A stretch of 64,000 nucleotides of DNA, taken from JANMZO01 sp963763135. Its GTDB lineage: Bacteria > Actinomycetota > Acidimicrobiia > Acidimicrobiales > JANYDT01. The first letter of the stretch is position 1; each line of letters opens with the position of its first letter. The notes below the pieces were generated by a model that was given only the letters and a program-made list of their open reading frames with translations, made no database searches and was not told the origin of the DNA. The DNA lies in assembly GCA_963763135.1 (NCBI GenBank), contig CAVXNJ010000004.1, positions 248,001-312,000 of the forward strand, written 5' to 3'. The position numbers and the translations under genes were made by a program. Positions 11,997 to 20,565 of this stretch are shown in pieces.

Positions 11997-12003
11997 TCAT
12001 CCA

Positions 12004-12061
12004 TTGACATGAGTAGTGGTGTGGGCACGTAGCATACGACAACGCTACGTGCGCATAGTAT
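12004..12061 (+). promoter_or_regulatory. Promoter/operator region upstream of metK
   Basis: TTGACA at 12004-12009 and TAGCAT at 12030-12035 could form a promoter with a long (20 bp) spacer; a second possible -10 is TAGTAT at 12056-12061. A perfect 9-bp inverted repeat, GCACGTAGC (12025-12033) and GCTACGTGC (12044-12052), overlaps the first -10. It could be a repressor operator, or a terminator hairpin for the gene ending at 11996. Confidence 0.45.
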
Positions 12062-12242
12062 TGCGAGTATCCGGGTCCTGGTGGGTGGGCCCGGGGGACC
12101 ACGACGATGGGGCGCCGCCTGGGCCGATGTGACCAAATCATCTCTGAGCCCTCGTTCGGAGGAGTACTTCGCTGGTAACGTTCGTGGCTCAACCACCACC
12201 GATTTGCACAAGCGCGATCGGCTCTTCAAAAGGGGTTTACTC
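12062..12242 (+). other. Long 5' leader of metK, function unknown
   Basis: About 180 nt without a convincing gene. TGAGCC (12145-12150) can pair with GGCTCA (12186-12191), enclosing about 35 nt. The reading frame stays open upstream to 12081, but the extra residues do not resemble MetK. A structured, possibly regulatory RNA leader is conceivable. I do not see the conserved core of SAM-I or SAM-IV riboswitches. Confidence 0.35.
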
Positions 12243-13436
12243 ATGGCCAAATGGACGTTCACGTCGGAATCGGTGACGGAAGGTCACCCCGACAAAATGG
12301 CGGATCAGGTTTCCGACTCGGTACTCGACGCGATCTTCACGGAAGATCCCATGGCGCGTGTCGCCTGCGAGACGCTGCTCACAACCGGTCTTGTCGTCGT
12401 TGCCGGCGAAATCACGACGACCGCGTATGTCGACATTCCGAAGTTGGTGCGCCGCACGGTGAACGGCATCGGCTATGACCACGGCGACAAAGGCTTCGAC
12501 GGCAACACCTGTGCCGTGATCGTTTCGATCGACGAGCAGTCGCCCGACATCGCCATGGGTGTCGACAAGGCGTTTGAGGCTCGTACCGAGCACGACATTG
12601 ATGCCGAGCTCGACGCCCAGGGCGCTGGCGACCAGGGCATGATGTTCGGCTACGCCTGCAACGAAACCCCCGACCTCATGCCGCTGCCAATCTGGCTGGC
12701 CCACCGTATGGCCGAGCAACTGTCAAAGGTTCGGAAGAACGGCACGCTCGCGTACCTTCGTCCCGACGGCAAGACCCAGGTCACCTTCGATTACGAAAAC
12801 GGCGTGCCGACCGCACTCAAGACCGTTCTCATCTCGACCCAGCATGCCCCGGGCGTCAACCTCGAACGTCAGCTGCACAATGACCTGCTCGAATACGTCG
12901 TGAAGCCCGTGATCCCGGAGCAGTTCCAGGCCGATGCCTACCGCTTCCTGTCGAACCCGACCGGCAACTTCGTTCTCGGCGGCCCGCACGCTGACACCGG
13001 CCTCACCGGCCGCAAGATCATCGTCGACACTTACGGCGGCGCCGCCCGCCACGGGGGTGGTGCATTCTCGGGTAAAGACCCGTCGAAGGTCGACCGCTCG
13101 GCGGCATACGCCGCCCGTTGGGTAGCCAAGCATGTCGTGGCCTCCGGTGCTGCATCACGCTGCGAAGTTCAGGTTGCTTACGCCATCGGCGTGGCCCGTC
13201 CGGTCTCGTTGCTCGTCGAAACGTTCGGCACCGGCGCCGTCGCCCAGGAAACGATCGAAGCCGCCGTCAACTCGGTGTTCGATCTCCGCCCCGCAGCGAT
13301 CACCCGTGACCTCGACCTCCGCCGCCCGATCTTCCAGAAGACCGCAGCCTACGGTCACTTCGGCCGTAACGAGCCGGAGTTCACCTGGGAGCACCTCACC
13401 CGCCTCGACGCCTTCAAGGCGGCCTGCGGGATCTAG
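12243..13436 (+). CDS. metK: S-adenosylmethionine synthetase
   Basis: Makes S-adenosylmethionine from methionine and ATP. The 397 residues from MAKWTFTSESVTEGHPDKMA match the family. The ATP motif GAGDQGMMFGYA lies near residue 125 and the P-loop-like GGGAFSGKDPSKVDRS near 275, with metal-binding Asp and the GHFGR C-terminal motif present. ATG 12243 is chosen because all conserved sequence begins there; an open extension to 12081 is not family-like. The upstream AAAAGGGG is a weak ribosome-binding candidate. It is followed by a clear hairpin terminator and then priA. Confidence 0.98.
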   Translation: MAKWTFTSESVTEGHPDKMADQVSDSVLDAIFTEDPMARVACETLLTTGLVVVAGEITTTAYVDIPKLVRRTVNGIGYDHGDKGFDGNTCAVIVSIDEQSPDIAMGVDKAFEARTEHDIDAELDAQGAGDQGMMFGYACNETPDLMPLPIWLAHRMAEQLSKVRKNGTLAYLRPDGKTQVTFDYENGVPTALKTVLISTQHAPGVNLERQLHNDLLEYVVKPVIPEQFQADAYRFLSNPTGNFVLGGPHADTGLTGRKIIVDTYGGAARHGGGAFSGKDPSKVDRSAAYAARWVAKHVVASGAASRCEVQVAYAIGVARPVSLLVETFGTGAVAQETIEAAVNSVFDLRPAAITRDLDLRRPIFQKTAAYGHFGRNEPEFTWEHLTRLDAFKAACGI

Positions 13437-13453
13437 GAGCTGAAATTCTTGGT

Positions 13454-13485
13454 GCGGTGGTGTGGTCCAACCCCACACCACCCGC
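13454..13485 (+). terminator. Hairpin after metK
   Basis: GGTGGTGTGG (13456-13465) pairs perfectly with CCACACCACC (13473-13482) around a 7-nt loop. Outer GC pairs continue after one bulged base. It lies 18 bases after the metK stop with no T-run. Confidence 0.65.
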
Positions 13486-13528
13486 ATCGGGTTTGCAACG
13501 CCGGCGCGGGACTGTCATAGCCGTTCGG

Positions 13529-13534
13529 TAACGT
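13529..13534 (+). promoter_or_regulatory. TAACGT -10 box, leaderless priA
   Basis: TAACGT lies exactly 7 nt before ATG 13542, the same spacing as at mihF and uppS. No ribosome-binding site is visible between them, which fits leaderless transcription. Confidence 0.55.
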
Positions 13535-13541
13535 CGGTCCC

Positions 13542-15497
13542 ATGGATCAGACGAGCGAAGCGCGGGTTGTGCGGGTACTTCCCGACGAGCCCGGTCTGAA
13601 CAAGACGTTCGACTACCTGCTTCCGAAGGGCTTCGACGAATCCTCGGCGGCAAGTTCCGCGGAGGGCGCGCCGACCGCTGCATCATCGGGCATCCCATCA
13701 CCGGTTGCCGAAGGATCGGGTTTTCACGTACCCGCCAACACACACACCGCCACCACTGCCACCACCAAACACACTGCCGATGGTGCCGAGCTCATCAAGC
13801 TCGGCACCATTGTGCGTTTTCCGCTCTCCGGTCGCCGAGTCGGCGGATGGATCGTGGGTGTCGACGTCGAAGCGGCCACCGAGCGGTCGAAACTCAAAGC
13901 GCTGACCAAGGTCTCGGGCCTCGGTCCGAGCGAGGAACTGCTGTCGCTCGCCAAGTGGGCTTCGTGGCGGTGGTGGGGGAGACCCGCCCATTTTCTGCGT
14001 ACCGCGTCGCCCGACCACGTAGTCCGCGGACTCCCGCCGACCCGACCATTCGACTCGGCTCTGCTGTCGGTCAACCCGGTGATCGATGACATGGGTGAGC
14101 TGGCTGCTGAAGTGTTCCGTCCGTCCGATGGTTCACCCGTGCATCTCGGTCCAACCCTGGTGCGCGTACCGCCGTCGTTCGACCCGTACTCGCTCGTGAT
14201 CGACGCCGCCCGCTTCGTCGCCCCGCGTGGGCTGTTGGTCATCACCACCTCGCTCGCGAGCGCGGCTCATCTGGCCCGCCGGCTCAAACGTGCCGGAGCA
14301 CCGGTCGCATTACTGCCCACGGAGTGGGCACGTGCCGCCGCCGGTGGCTGCATCGTTGTCGGTGCCCGCTCCGCGGCGTGGGCTCCGATCCCCGATGCCG
14401 GCGCCATCGTGGTGCTCGACGAGCACGACGAGGTCCACAAGCAGGAGCAGACACCGGCGTGGAACGCACGCGACGTTGCGGTCGAGCGCGGTCGTCGGCT
14501 CAACGTTCCGGTCGTCATGACCTCACCGGTTCCTTCCGTCGAAGCCCTTTCGATCCCCCGGGTTCGAGTGGTCGAGCCGTCGCGTGCAGCGGAACGTCGA
14601 GGGTGGCCCCGAATCGATGTCATCGATCGAGCAGAGGAAGACCCGGCACGGCAGGGCATCGTGAGTGATCGCCTGGTGTCGCTACTGCGCAGCACTGACC
14701 GGGTCGTGCTCGTCCTCAACCGGACCGGTCGGGCCAAGCTCCTCGCGTGCGTGGCGTGCGGGGCCCTCTGCCGGTGTGAGCACTGCGACGCAGCCCTGGC
14801 CCTGCCGAGCGATGCCTCAGCGCTCGTGTGCCAACGATGCGAACGCACACGGCCACCGCTGTGCGGGTCCTGCGGGGCCGGCAAACTCAAGAACGTGCGG
14901 GTGGGTGTCACCCGAGCGCGAGAGGAGATCGAGGCTCTGGCATTGCGTCCCGTCGGCGAGATGACAGCTACTTCGCCTGACCCCCACGACAGCGTGCGGG
15001 TAATTGTCGGCACTGAGGCCGCGCTCCATCGCATTGGTGCCGCTGATGCTGTGGTGTTTCTCGACTTCGACGGCGAGTTGCTCGCCCCGCGGTACCGCGC
15101 TGCCGAAGAGGCGATGCATCTGCTGGTCCTGGCCGCTCGGCTGACCGGGGGCAAGGGCGACGACGGTCGCATCTTCATTCAAACCCGCCAACCCGATCAC
15201 CCGGTGGTCAGGGCCGCCGTGCTTGGCGATCCCTCCCGTGTACTTGAGGGCCAGCTCGTGCTCCGCGACCTTTTGGGATTTCCACCCACCAAAGCCGTAG
15301 CGGCCGTAAGTGGGGCGGGAGCCGACGCGGTCGCCGAGGCGGTGCGGTCGCTAGAGCCGTCCATACGGGTGGAGGGTCCGGTGGGCGGCCCGTACCTGTT
15401 GAAAGCACCGACCCAGGCGATGCTTTGCGGCGTTCTCGCGAAGGTCGAACGCCCGACCGAACGGGTTCGCGTCGAGGTTGACCCACTTCGGATCTAG
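13542..15497 (+). CDS. priA: PriA-like primosomal protein N', degenerate helicase
   Basis: Replication-restart protein family. The 651 residues include the N-terminal DNA-binding domain (RVLPDEPGLNKTFDYLLPKG, then FPLSGRRVGGWIVG), a helicase-like region with the Walker B equivalent VVLDEHDEVHKQEQ, and the zinc-binding module CVACGALCRCEHC ... CQRC ... CGSC. The Walker A loop expected before Walker B (GVTGSGKT in E. coli) is replaced by VDAARFVAPRGLLVITTSL, so ATP-driven unwinding is unlikely. Degenerate PriA of this kind is known in actinobacteria. A Ser/Ala/Thr-rich insertion of about 50 residues (about 25-75) splits the N-terminal domain. Function is probably structural, at stalled forks. 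Confidence 0.88.
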   Translation: MDQTSEARVVRVLPDEPGLNKTFDYLLPKGFDESSAASSAEGAPTAASSGIPSPVAEGSGFHVPANTHTATTATTKHTADGAELIKLGTIVRFPLSGRRVGGWIVGVDVEAATERSKLKALTKVSGLGPSEELLSLAKWASWRWWGRPAHFLRTASPDHVVRGLPPTRPFDSALLSVNPVIDDMGELAAEVFRPSDGSPVHLGPTLVRVPPSFDPYSLVIDAARFVAPRGLLVITTSLASAAHLARRLKRAGAPVALLPTEWARAAAGGCIVVGARSAAWAPIPDAGAIVVLDEHDEVHKQEQTPAWNARDVAVERGRRLNVPVVMTSPVPSVEALSIPRVRVVEPSRAAERRGWPRIDVIDRAEEDPARQGIVSDRLVSLLRSTDRVVLVLNRTGRAKLLACVACGALCRCEHCDAALALPSDASALVCQRCERTRPPLCGSCGAGKLKNVRVGVTRAREEIEALALRPVGEMTATSPDPHDSVRVIVGTEAALHRIGAADAVVFLDFDGELLAPRYRAAEEAMHLLVLAARLTGGKGDDGRIFIQTRQPDHPVVRAAVLGDPSRVLEGQLVLRDLLGFPPTKAVAAVSGAGADAVAEAVRSLEPSIRVEGPVGGPYLLKAPTQAMLCGVLAKVERPTERVRVEVDPLRI

Positions 15498-15538
15498 ATC
15501 TCTGCCATTACCTGCGGTCGTGGTGTCGGTGCATTGGT

Positions 15539-18500
15539 TCAGGGCGTTGTCGGCTGACCATCGTCCTGGTCCTTCTTAATGAACACTCCCGTAATGCGAG
15601 CCGTCTGCAGTGCGATCGTTGCCAGCGTCTTCTCGGTGAAGCCCGCATAGGTCGGGTCCGACAGGTATTCCGTCGCATTCTTTTTCGCCCCAGCGACGAT
15701 CTCGCCGAGCTGCTGGTTGATTTGGCCTTTTGCCCCCTCCAGCAGCGAAATCGCCTTGTCGAGCGCTGGTTTGTCCTTTTCGAGTCGAGCCCGTTCCAAC
15801 AGCCCCGAGATCTCGTCGAAAAGCGCTCGTTTGCTGCCCTTCATCGATACACCGAACTGCCCGGCCGTCACCAGCAGTCGGTCCGCGTACTTCGCCATCC
15901 CTTTCGCTGACTTCTCGGTGAACTCCTTCTCGGGGAGCGCATGCATAAGCATGTAGAGATCGTCGATGACAGCGGTGTAGCCAAGGATCGGCGACATCGG
16001 GACGATGCTCCCGTCGGGTCGCAGCTTGGGCTCACGGCGGCTCACGTGCTTCGCTCCACCACCGGGGGTCATGTACGGGCCGGGGATGGCAGCGTTGAGC
16101 TTGCCCTGAATTGCCGCCATCTCCTCGCCGATCTTCGCCTGCTGGGCCACATCGCCGGCTTTTTCGGCCGCGGAGAACTGGCTGTGCAGGGCGTCGAGCT
16201 GCAACTCCATTTCCTTGTAGAGCTGTTCTCCGCCACCCAGGTGCTTCTCGACGTCGCCCATGTCGACGCCCATATCCTTGGCCATCTTCTGTACCTCCTC
16301 CTTGGGCGTGCCCTTGCGCAGCTCGTTGGCGAGGTAGTCGGTCGAGAGTTTGGTGAGCTCCTTCTGTCGCCCGGTGACGGCCGCCATGTCGACGCCGGCG
16401 GCCGTTGCGAGCTTCCGTACCTCGTCGATGGGTACGCCGTCTTTGAGCATCTTGGCGAAGACGTTCAGCTCAGCCTCTTTCACGATGCGCTTGCCAGCGT
16501 CTCGCCCCGCTTTTCCGCCGAGCTTCTTGAGCGGGTCCTCGAACATGTGCAGACGGGCGGGGTCGGCGAAGATGTCCGCGTCCATCAACTTGCGCCAGCC
16601 CGCCCCGTACTGCTCCTCCATGGCCCGGATGGCAGCGTTACGGTGCTGCGTGGACAGCGGGCCGAGGAAGCTCACGTCGACATCGCTCGCGAAGCTCGGT
16701 GTGCCCGTGCGGGCCATTTTCGGTACACCGGCCTCCCCGAGCTCGGCGCCGATGTCGCCGACACGACCCGCTACCACTTTGTCGAGGTTGGCGAACTGTG
16801 CGGTGCGCCACCGCTCCATGGCCTGGCCGACGAGTGCGCCCTCGGGACTCGTCGTGAGTCCCTTCGCCACTTTCGCCCAATCCCCACCCATGCTCCCGAC
16901 GAGCGAACCGGCATTGCCGCCGAAGGCGTCGAGATTCTCCTTCATGCCCTCGGCAAACTTCTTCGCTGCCGCGGCGTCGCCCTTCGCCGCCTTCGCGGCC
17001 AACTCGTCGAGGTCGCCCACCATTTTCTTGATCAGCGCAGGATCGACGTCGAAGTGTTTGGCCACCTCGTCGGCGTTCTTCAAAATCCGCTCGCCCAGTT
17101 CCTTGCTCGCACTCCCAGCGGTCTCCTTTGCGCCCTGCTTGACCGCAGTGGTGCCCAGTTCCTTGGCCGCGGCCTTAGTCATGGCGCCGGTTACCCCGCG
17201 GCGACCCGCCTTCCACGACGCCTTGATGCCGTCGCCAATGAGCGGGATGAACCCGATCATCGACATGGCCGTCTGCAGCTTGCCGTCCTTGCCGCCGGTG
17301 CTCCACATCTTGTGGATTCCGACAGCAACGTCGCGAGCGTCGGCGATCTGCCCGACGACCGGGATGCATCCCGTCACGATCTGACCGAACGTCATCACCG
17401 CGTCACCGTCTTCGAATGCGTCGCCCAGGATCGCGCCGATGGCGAACTTCTCGTACTCGTTGAGAACCGCGGACGTACCCCAGCCCTGGCCGTAGCTGTC
17501 TCCGCCGGGGGTCAGCATGAACCCGTCCGACGTCATTATCTCGACGACGCTCGCTCCCACCTGTGAGCCTTTGTTGTACAACCACGCCATGCCGGTCGCC
17601 GAGTTGCCGCCGATGCCGTCCTTGTCGTAGTAGCGCAGATCGGTGGACTTCAAGGACAACGCATAGACGTGCAAGAAGTTGTCCTTCGGGTTTTTCAGGA
17701 TGATCTGCCCGCCACTGCCCTTGACACCCGCCATCTCCAGGCGACCACGGGCGTCGTCAAGGTACCCGCCGACCTTCCCCAGCTCACTGCCGACGGTGAC
17801 GGTCGAGTTATACACGTATCCGAATATCTCGCCAACCTTCTTGCCGGCCATGTCGTACGGTGACCCGGAGCGCAGAAGCTCAAGCAACTCCTCTTTCGAT
17901 TTGATCTCGTCCTTGGTGACGGCTGCGTCGTAGGCCAGGCCGAACTTCTGCAGTGCGATCAGGTTGGCGAACGAGACCTTGCCGCCGTCATTGCCGAGGA
18001 CCCAGTCGGCCGGACCCCACGTCAACGGTCCGAGCGTAGGTGTGTCTCCCGCCTTGACTGGAATGCGCGTCGGGTGGGTCAGCATCGTCGCGTAGAGCTG
18101 CTCGCGAAACTGCGCCTCGCGCTTCGCCCGCCCTTCCGCTGTCTTCAGGAGGATGTCATCGGCGAGCACCTGTTTGGTAGCCACACCGAGGCTGACAATG
18201 TCGTCTTTACGCCACTCGCGCAATTCGGCCCGCATTGCATCCTTCTTGGGCGTGTCGCTCGACAGGATGCTGCTCCATACCGGGTCCTCGTCGATCTCCT
18301 TGATGGCCGCCCGGGCATCGAGAGCCTTCTGTAGCGTCGACGTCTGCTCGGCCGTGAACGTCAACTTCGCGAACCCTTTTGCGAGGAGTTCGCCGGCATC
18401 GGCGGGCTTGTACTTTGTGCGAGCCGGTGCGCTCGCCGGTCGTCGTTGAACGAAGACGTTGCGTTGGATGTCCGTGGCGCGGCGTACCGCGTGCTGCGCC

Positions 18501-19021
18501 GCGCGGTTTCCGGCGGCGCCCTGAAGCGCCGCAAAAAAGGCTGGATTCCGGCGGACCACGGGTCGGGCGACATCTCCAGCATCTCCGTACGCCCTGCTTG
18601 GCGATCCGATCCCCCGGGGGTCGATAACCGGATCAAAACGTCGATCGGATTCAACGTGACCCGCGACCGCCGTTGCGTCGGGGACCAGGTCGGCCGTCTG
18701 CTCCTCCAGTGTGTCGGCCGCACCACCCGACATGCCGAATCGATCGGTTATCGACCGCTGGCGGAGCCCGTATGCCGATCCGTTAGCGACTTCGTCTTCC
18801 GGCGAGTCGTTGCGTTGAAGCGTGCTGGTGATAATGCGGTTTCCGACCGACGACTGCGGCGCATGGGAGGGACGATGTGATGTCGCGCCCCCCGGTTCTG
18901 TCGCTCGATTCGAGGTTAAACGGTCGCCGTTGAGGTGATCGGGATCAGGCATGGCGTCCTCGCACGTTGTCGGAAGCAACTCATTCAGGGCGAAAGACAC
19001 CGAGTCCGGTCCCCGCGACAA
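15539..19021 (-). CDS. Large eCIS-cargo-like protein with pre-toxin and NTase-like segments
   Basis: 1160 residues, no full-length family recognised. Residues 164-194 carry LQGAAGNRAAQHAVRR followed by IQRN and VQRR, closely resembling the LQxxAGNxAVxxL...QR stretch at the N-terminus of proteins loaded into extracellular contractile injection systems (many with DUF4157). No DUF4157 HExxH is seen. Residues 546-600 contain two hydrophobic hairpins, GCIPVVGQIADARDV and MIGFIPLIGDGIK, like the pre-toxin segments of polymorphic toxins. Residues 776-787, SFASDVDVSFLG, look like a nucleotidyltransferase G-S-x-D-x-D core. Residues 858-930 contain two copies of a helical unit (DGVPIDEVRKLATAAGVDM and KGTPKEEVQKMAKDMGVDM). 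There is no signal peptide. An alternative start is M24. The toxin reading is inference. Confidence 0.7.
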   Translation of the reverse strand: MSRGPDSVSFALNELLPTTCEDAMPDPDHLNGDRLTSNRATEPGGATSHRPSHAPQSSVGNRIITSTLQRNDSPEDEVANGSAYGLRQRSITDRFGMSGGAADTLEEQTADLVPDATAVAGHVESDRRFDPVIDPRGIGSPSRAYGDAGDVARPVVRRNPAFFAALQGAAGNRAAQHAVRRATDIQRNVFVQRRPASAPARTKYKPADAGELLAKGFAKLTFTAEQTSTLQKALDARAAIKEIDEDPVWSSILSSDTPKKDAMRAELREWRKDDIVSLGVATKQVLADDILLKTAEGRAKREAQFREQLYATMLTHPTRIPVKAGDTPTLGPLTWGPADWVLGNDGGKVSFANLIALQKFGLAYDAAVTKDEIKSKEELLELLRSGSPYDMAGKKVGEIFGYVYNSTVTVGSELGKVGGYLDDARGRLEMAGVKGSGGQIILKNPKDNFLHVYALSLKSTDLRYYDKDGIGGNSATGMAWLYNKGSQVGASVVEIMTSDGFMLTPGGDSYGQGWGTSAVLNEYEKFAIGAILGDAFEDGDAVMTFGQIVTGCIPVVGQIADARDVAVGIHKMWSTGGKDGKLQTAMSMIGFIPLIGDGIKASWKAGRRGVTGAMTKAAAKELGTTAVKQGAKETAGSASKELGERILKNADEVAKHFDVDPALIKKMVGDLDELAAKAAKGDAAAAKKFAEGMKENLDAFGGNAGSLVGSMGGDWAKVAKGLTTSPEGALVGQAMERWRTAQFANLDKVVAGRVGDIGAELGEAGVPKMARTGTPSFASDVDVSFLGPLSTQHRNAAIRAMEEQYGAGWRKLMDADIFADPARLHMFEDPLKKLGGKAGRDAGKRIVKEAELNVFAKMLKDGVPIDEVRKLATAAGVDMAAVTGRQKELTKLSTDYLANELRKGTPKEEVQKMAKDMGVDMGDVEKHLGGGEQLYKEMELQLDALHSQFSAAEKAGDVAQQAKIGEEMAAIQGKLNAAIPGPYMTPGGGAKHVSRREPKLRPDGSIVPMSPILGYTAVIDDLYMLMHALPEKEFTEKSAKGMAKYADRLLVTAGQFGVSMKGSKRALFDEISGLLERARLEKDKPALDKAISLLEGAKGQINQQLGEIVAGAKKNATEYLSDPTYAGFTEKTLATIALQTARITGVFIKKDQDDGQPTTP

Positions 19022-19164
19022 TCTTCCTGCTCTGGCGGTGCAGTGTCCACCAAGTTCGACCGAAATGGGCGTGCTGCCCGAAAGTCCGCCCGATAGGTCA
19101 CGAGCGTGGGTACGCCTGGATTCCGAAGGATGAGTGTGTGCGGTTCGTGAGTAGCGGGGGTCGG

Positions 19165-20556
19165 TCAGCGTGAACCGCAGGCCGGTTGTTGACTCAGCCA
19201 GTTGATGGCCGTGGTGAGAACGGGATCCGACGCGTTACCGATGTTGTTCCAGTCGATCGGCGTTGGTTGCTCCGGGACGATCGGGCCGTCGTATACGGTT
19301 CCGGCGCGATCGACGTCGACAGCATTCAAGATGTCGAGAAACGCGCCATCCGGCATGCGTTTGCGAACATTGAACGTCGTGAGGCCAGCGGTCTTCTCGC
19401 CGAACGAGCGACTGTTGGGACGATGTCGAAATGCAATGGTGGTCGCTTCGCCCGCGCTGGCGGTCAGCCCACTGGTGAGTACGGCAACGGGAATTGCCGG
19501 GTCGGCGAGTCGGTACGGTCGGTCGACGGCGATCACGGCGTTGTCGCCGGCGAACAACGCTCCGTCGGTGTAGCTCCACATGGTGCGTGTGCCGGCCGCA
19601 TTGAGTTGGCCACCTACGTCACCGGAGCCCAGGAGCGGCCCGAGGCCGGCCAACATGGCGTAGATGTAACCGCCTCGATTGCGGCGCAGGTCGACCACCC
19701 AACCGCATCGTGACTCGGTATCGGTGGAACGGATCGCGTTCTGGAGTTCCTGCGCGTAACTCTTCTGCACCGTCGCATCGCCGATGAGACCGGGGACGTC
19801 GAGGTAGCCGATCGGTCCGACACCGCCACCGACCTTCGGTGGTACGACGGCAGCCGTAGGCACACTTACCAATGTCACCGTGCCGAGTTCCATCGTAAGG
19901 TTTTTGGGCAGCCGGACGCCTTTCCGGGTGATCGTGACAACGATCTTCGGCGGAAATTCACCCCGCTTGTCGCGGGGAACCGTGATCACCGAATCGGTAT
20001 GGGCGGGTTGTTTGCCGTTGATTTTGGTGATGCGATCACCGAGTCGGAGCCCCGCTTTGGAAGCGGGTGATCCAGTGGCGACGGTTACAACAGTTCGTGA
20101 CGGCCACACGGCGACAAAACCGAAACCGCTGTAGTTGCCGGTGGATTGGAGTTGCGCTTGCGGTGGCCGGGTGAACGACGAGTGCCTGTCGTCCATCGTC
20201 TTGATCACATCGGCGATGATGTCGTGGGCGGCACCGATCGTGGTCGCCGCAGCAGCTTTGGCCTCTGCTGCGGTTCGAATCGATTTCCAATCGAGCGTCG
20301 ATTTACGAAACGACATCTGCTCGATGAAGTCCAAAGCTTCGTTCACATAGGAAACGGGTGTGACCGCGATAGTGGTCGGCGTGGCGTCGGTCTGCGCCCG
20401 AACGGGTGATGACGCACTTACGACGCCGTGGACTTCAGCAGCGTTCGTTGATGCCGCGACGCCGATCAGGCCGGAAGACAGGGCAACGCCAATGGTGAGT
20501 GCCACGGACATGCGCCGTTTGCGAGGGCGGTTGTGGAGTCGTCCGGGTGATCGCAC
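19165..20556 (-). CDS. S41-family (C-terminal processing) secreted peptidase
   Basis: 463 residues with a basic N-terminus and one hydrophobic export segment (VALTIGVALSSGLIGVAAS), so probably secreted or membrane-tethered. A PDZ domain follows (about 140-215: YSGFGFVAV ... GSPASKAGLRLGDRITKING). The S41 catalytic domain has the nucleophile Ser367 in TSGLTASAGE and downstream FGEKTAGLTTF, in the order typical of tail-specific proteases of the IRBP-like branch. VVDLRRNRGGYI is the usual core strand. Only 9 bases separate it from the helicase gene upstream, so the two are probably co-transcribed, though no functional link is obvious. Confidence 0.9.
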   Translation of the reverse strand: MRSPGRLHNRPRKRRMSVALTIGVALSSGLIGVAASTNAAEVHGVVSASSPVRAQTDATPTTIAVTPVSYVNEALDFIEQMSFRKSTLDWKSIRTAAEAKAAAATTIGAAHDIIADVIKTMDDRHSSFTRPPQAQLQSTGNYSGFGFVAVWPSRTVVTVATGSPASKAGLRLGDRITKINGKQPAHTDSVITVPRDKRGEFPPKIVVTITRKGVRLPKNLTMELGTVTLVSVPTAAVVPPKVGGGVGPIGYLDVPGLIGDATVQKSYAQELQNAIRSTDTESRCGWVVDLRRNRGGYIYAMLAGLGPLLGSGDVGGQLNAAGTRTMWSYTDGALFAGDNAVIAVDRPYRLADPAIPVAVLTSGLTASAGEATTIAFRHRPNSRSFGEKTAGLTTFNVRKRMPDGAFLDILNAVDVDRAGTVYDGPIVPEQPTPIDWNNIGNASDPVLTTAINWLSQQPACGSR

Positions 20557-20565
20557 GCTTGAAAC

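Noticed and set aside
12062..12242. SAM-I or SAM-IV riboswitch before metK
   Set aside because: The conserved core sequences of these riboswitches could not be found; only a generic structured leader is reported.
15941..17566. 541-residue open frame on the plus strand
   Set aside because: Antisense to the 1160-residue cargo-like gene; composition (His, Arg, Leu-rich) looks like a mirror of the coding strand.
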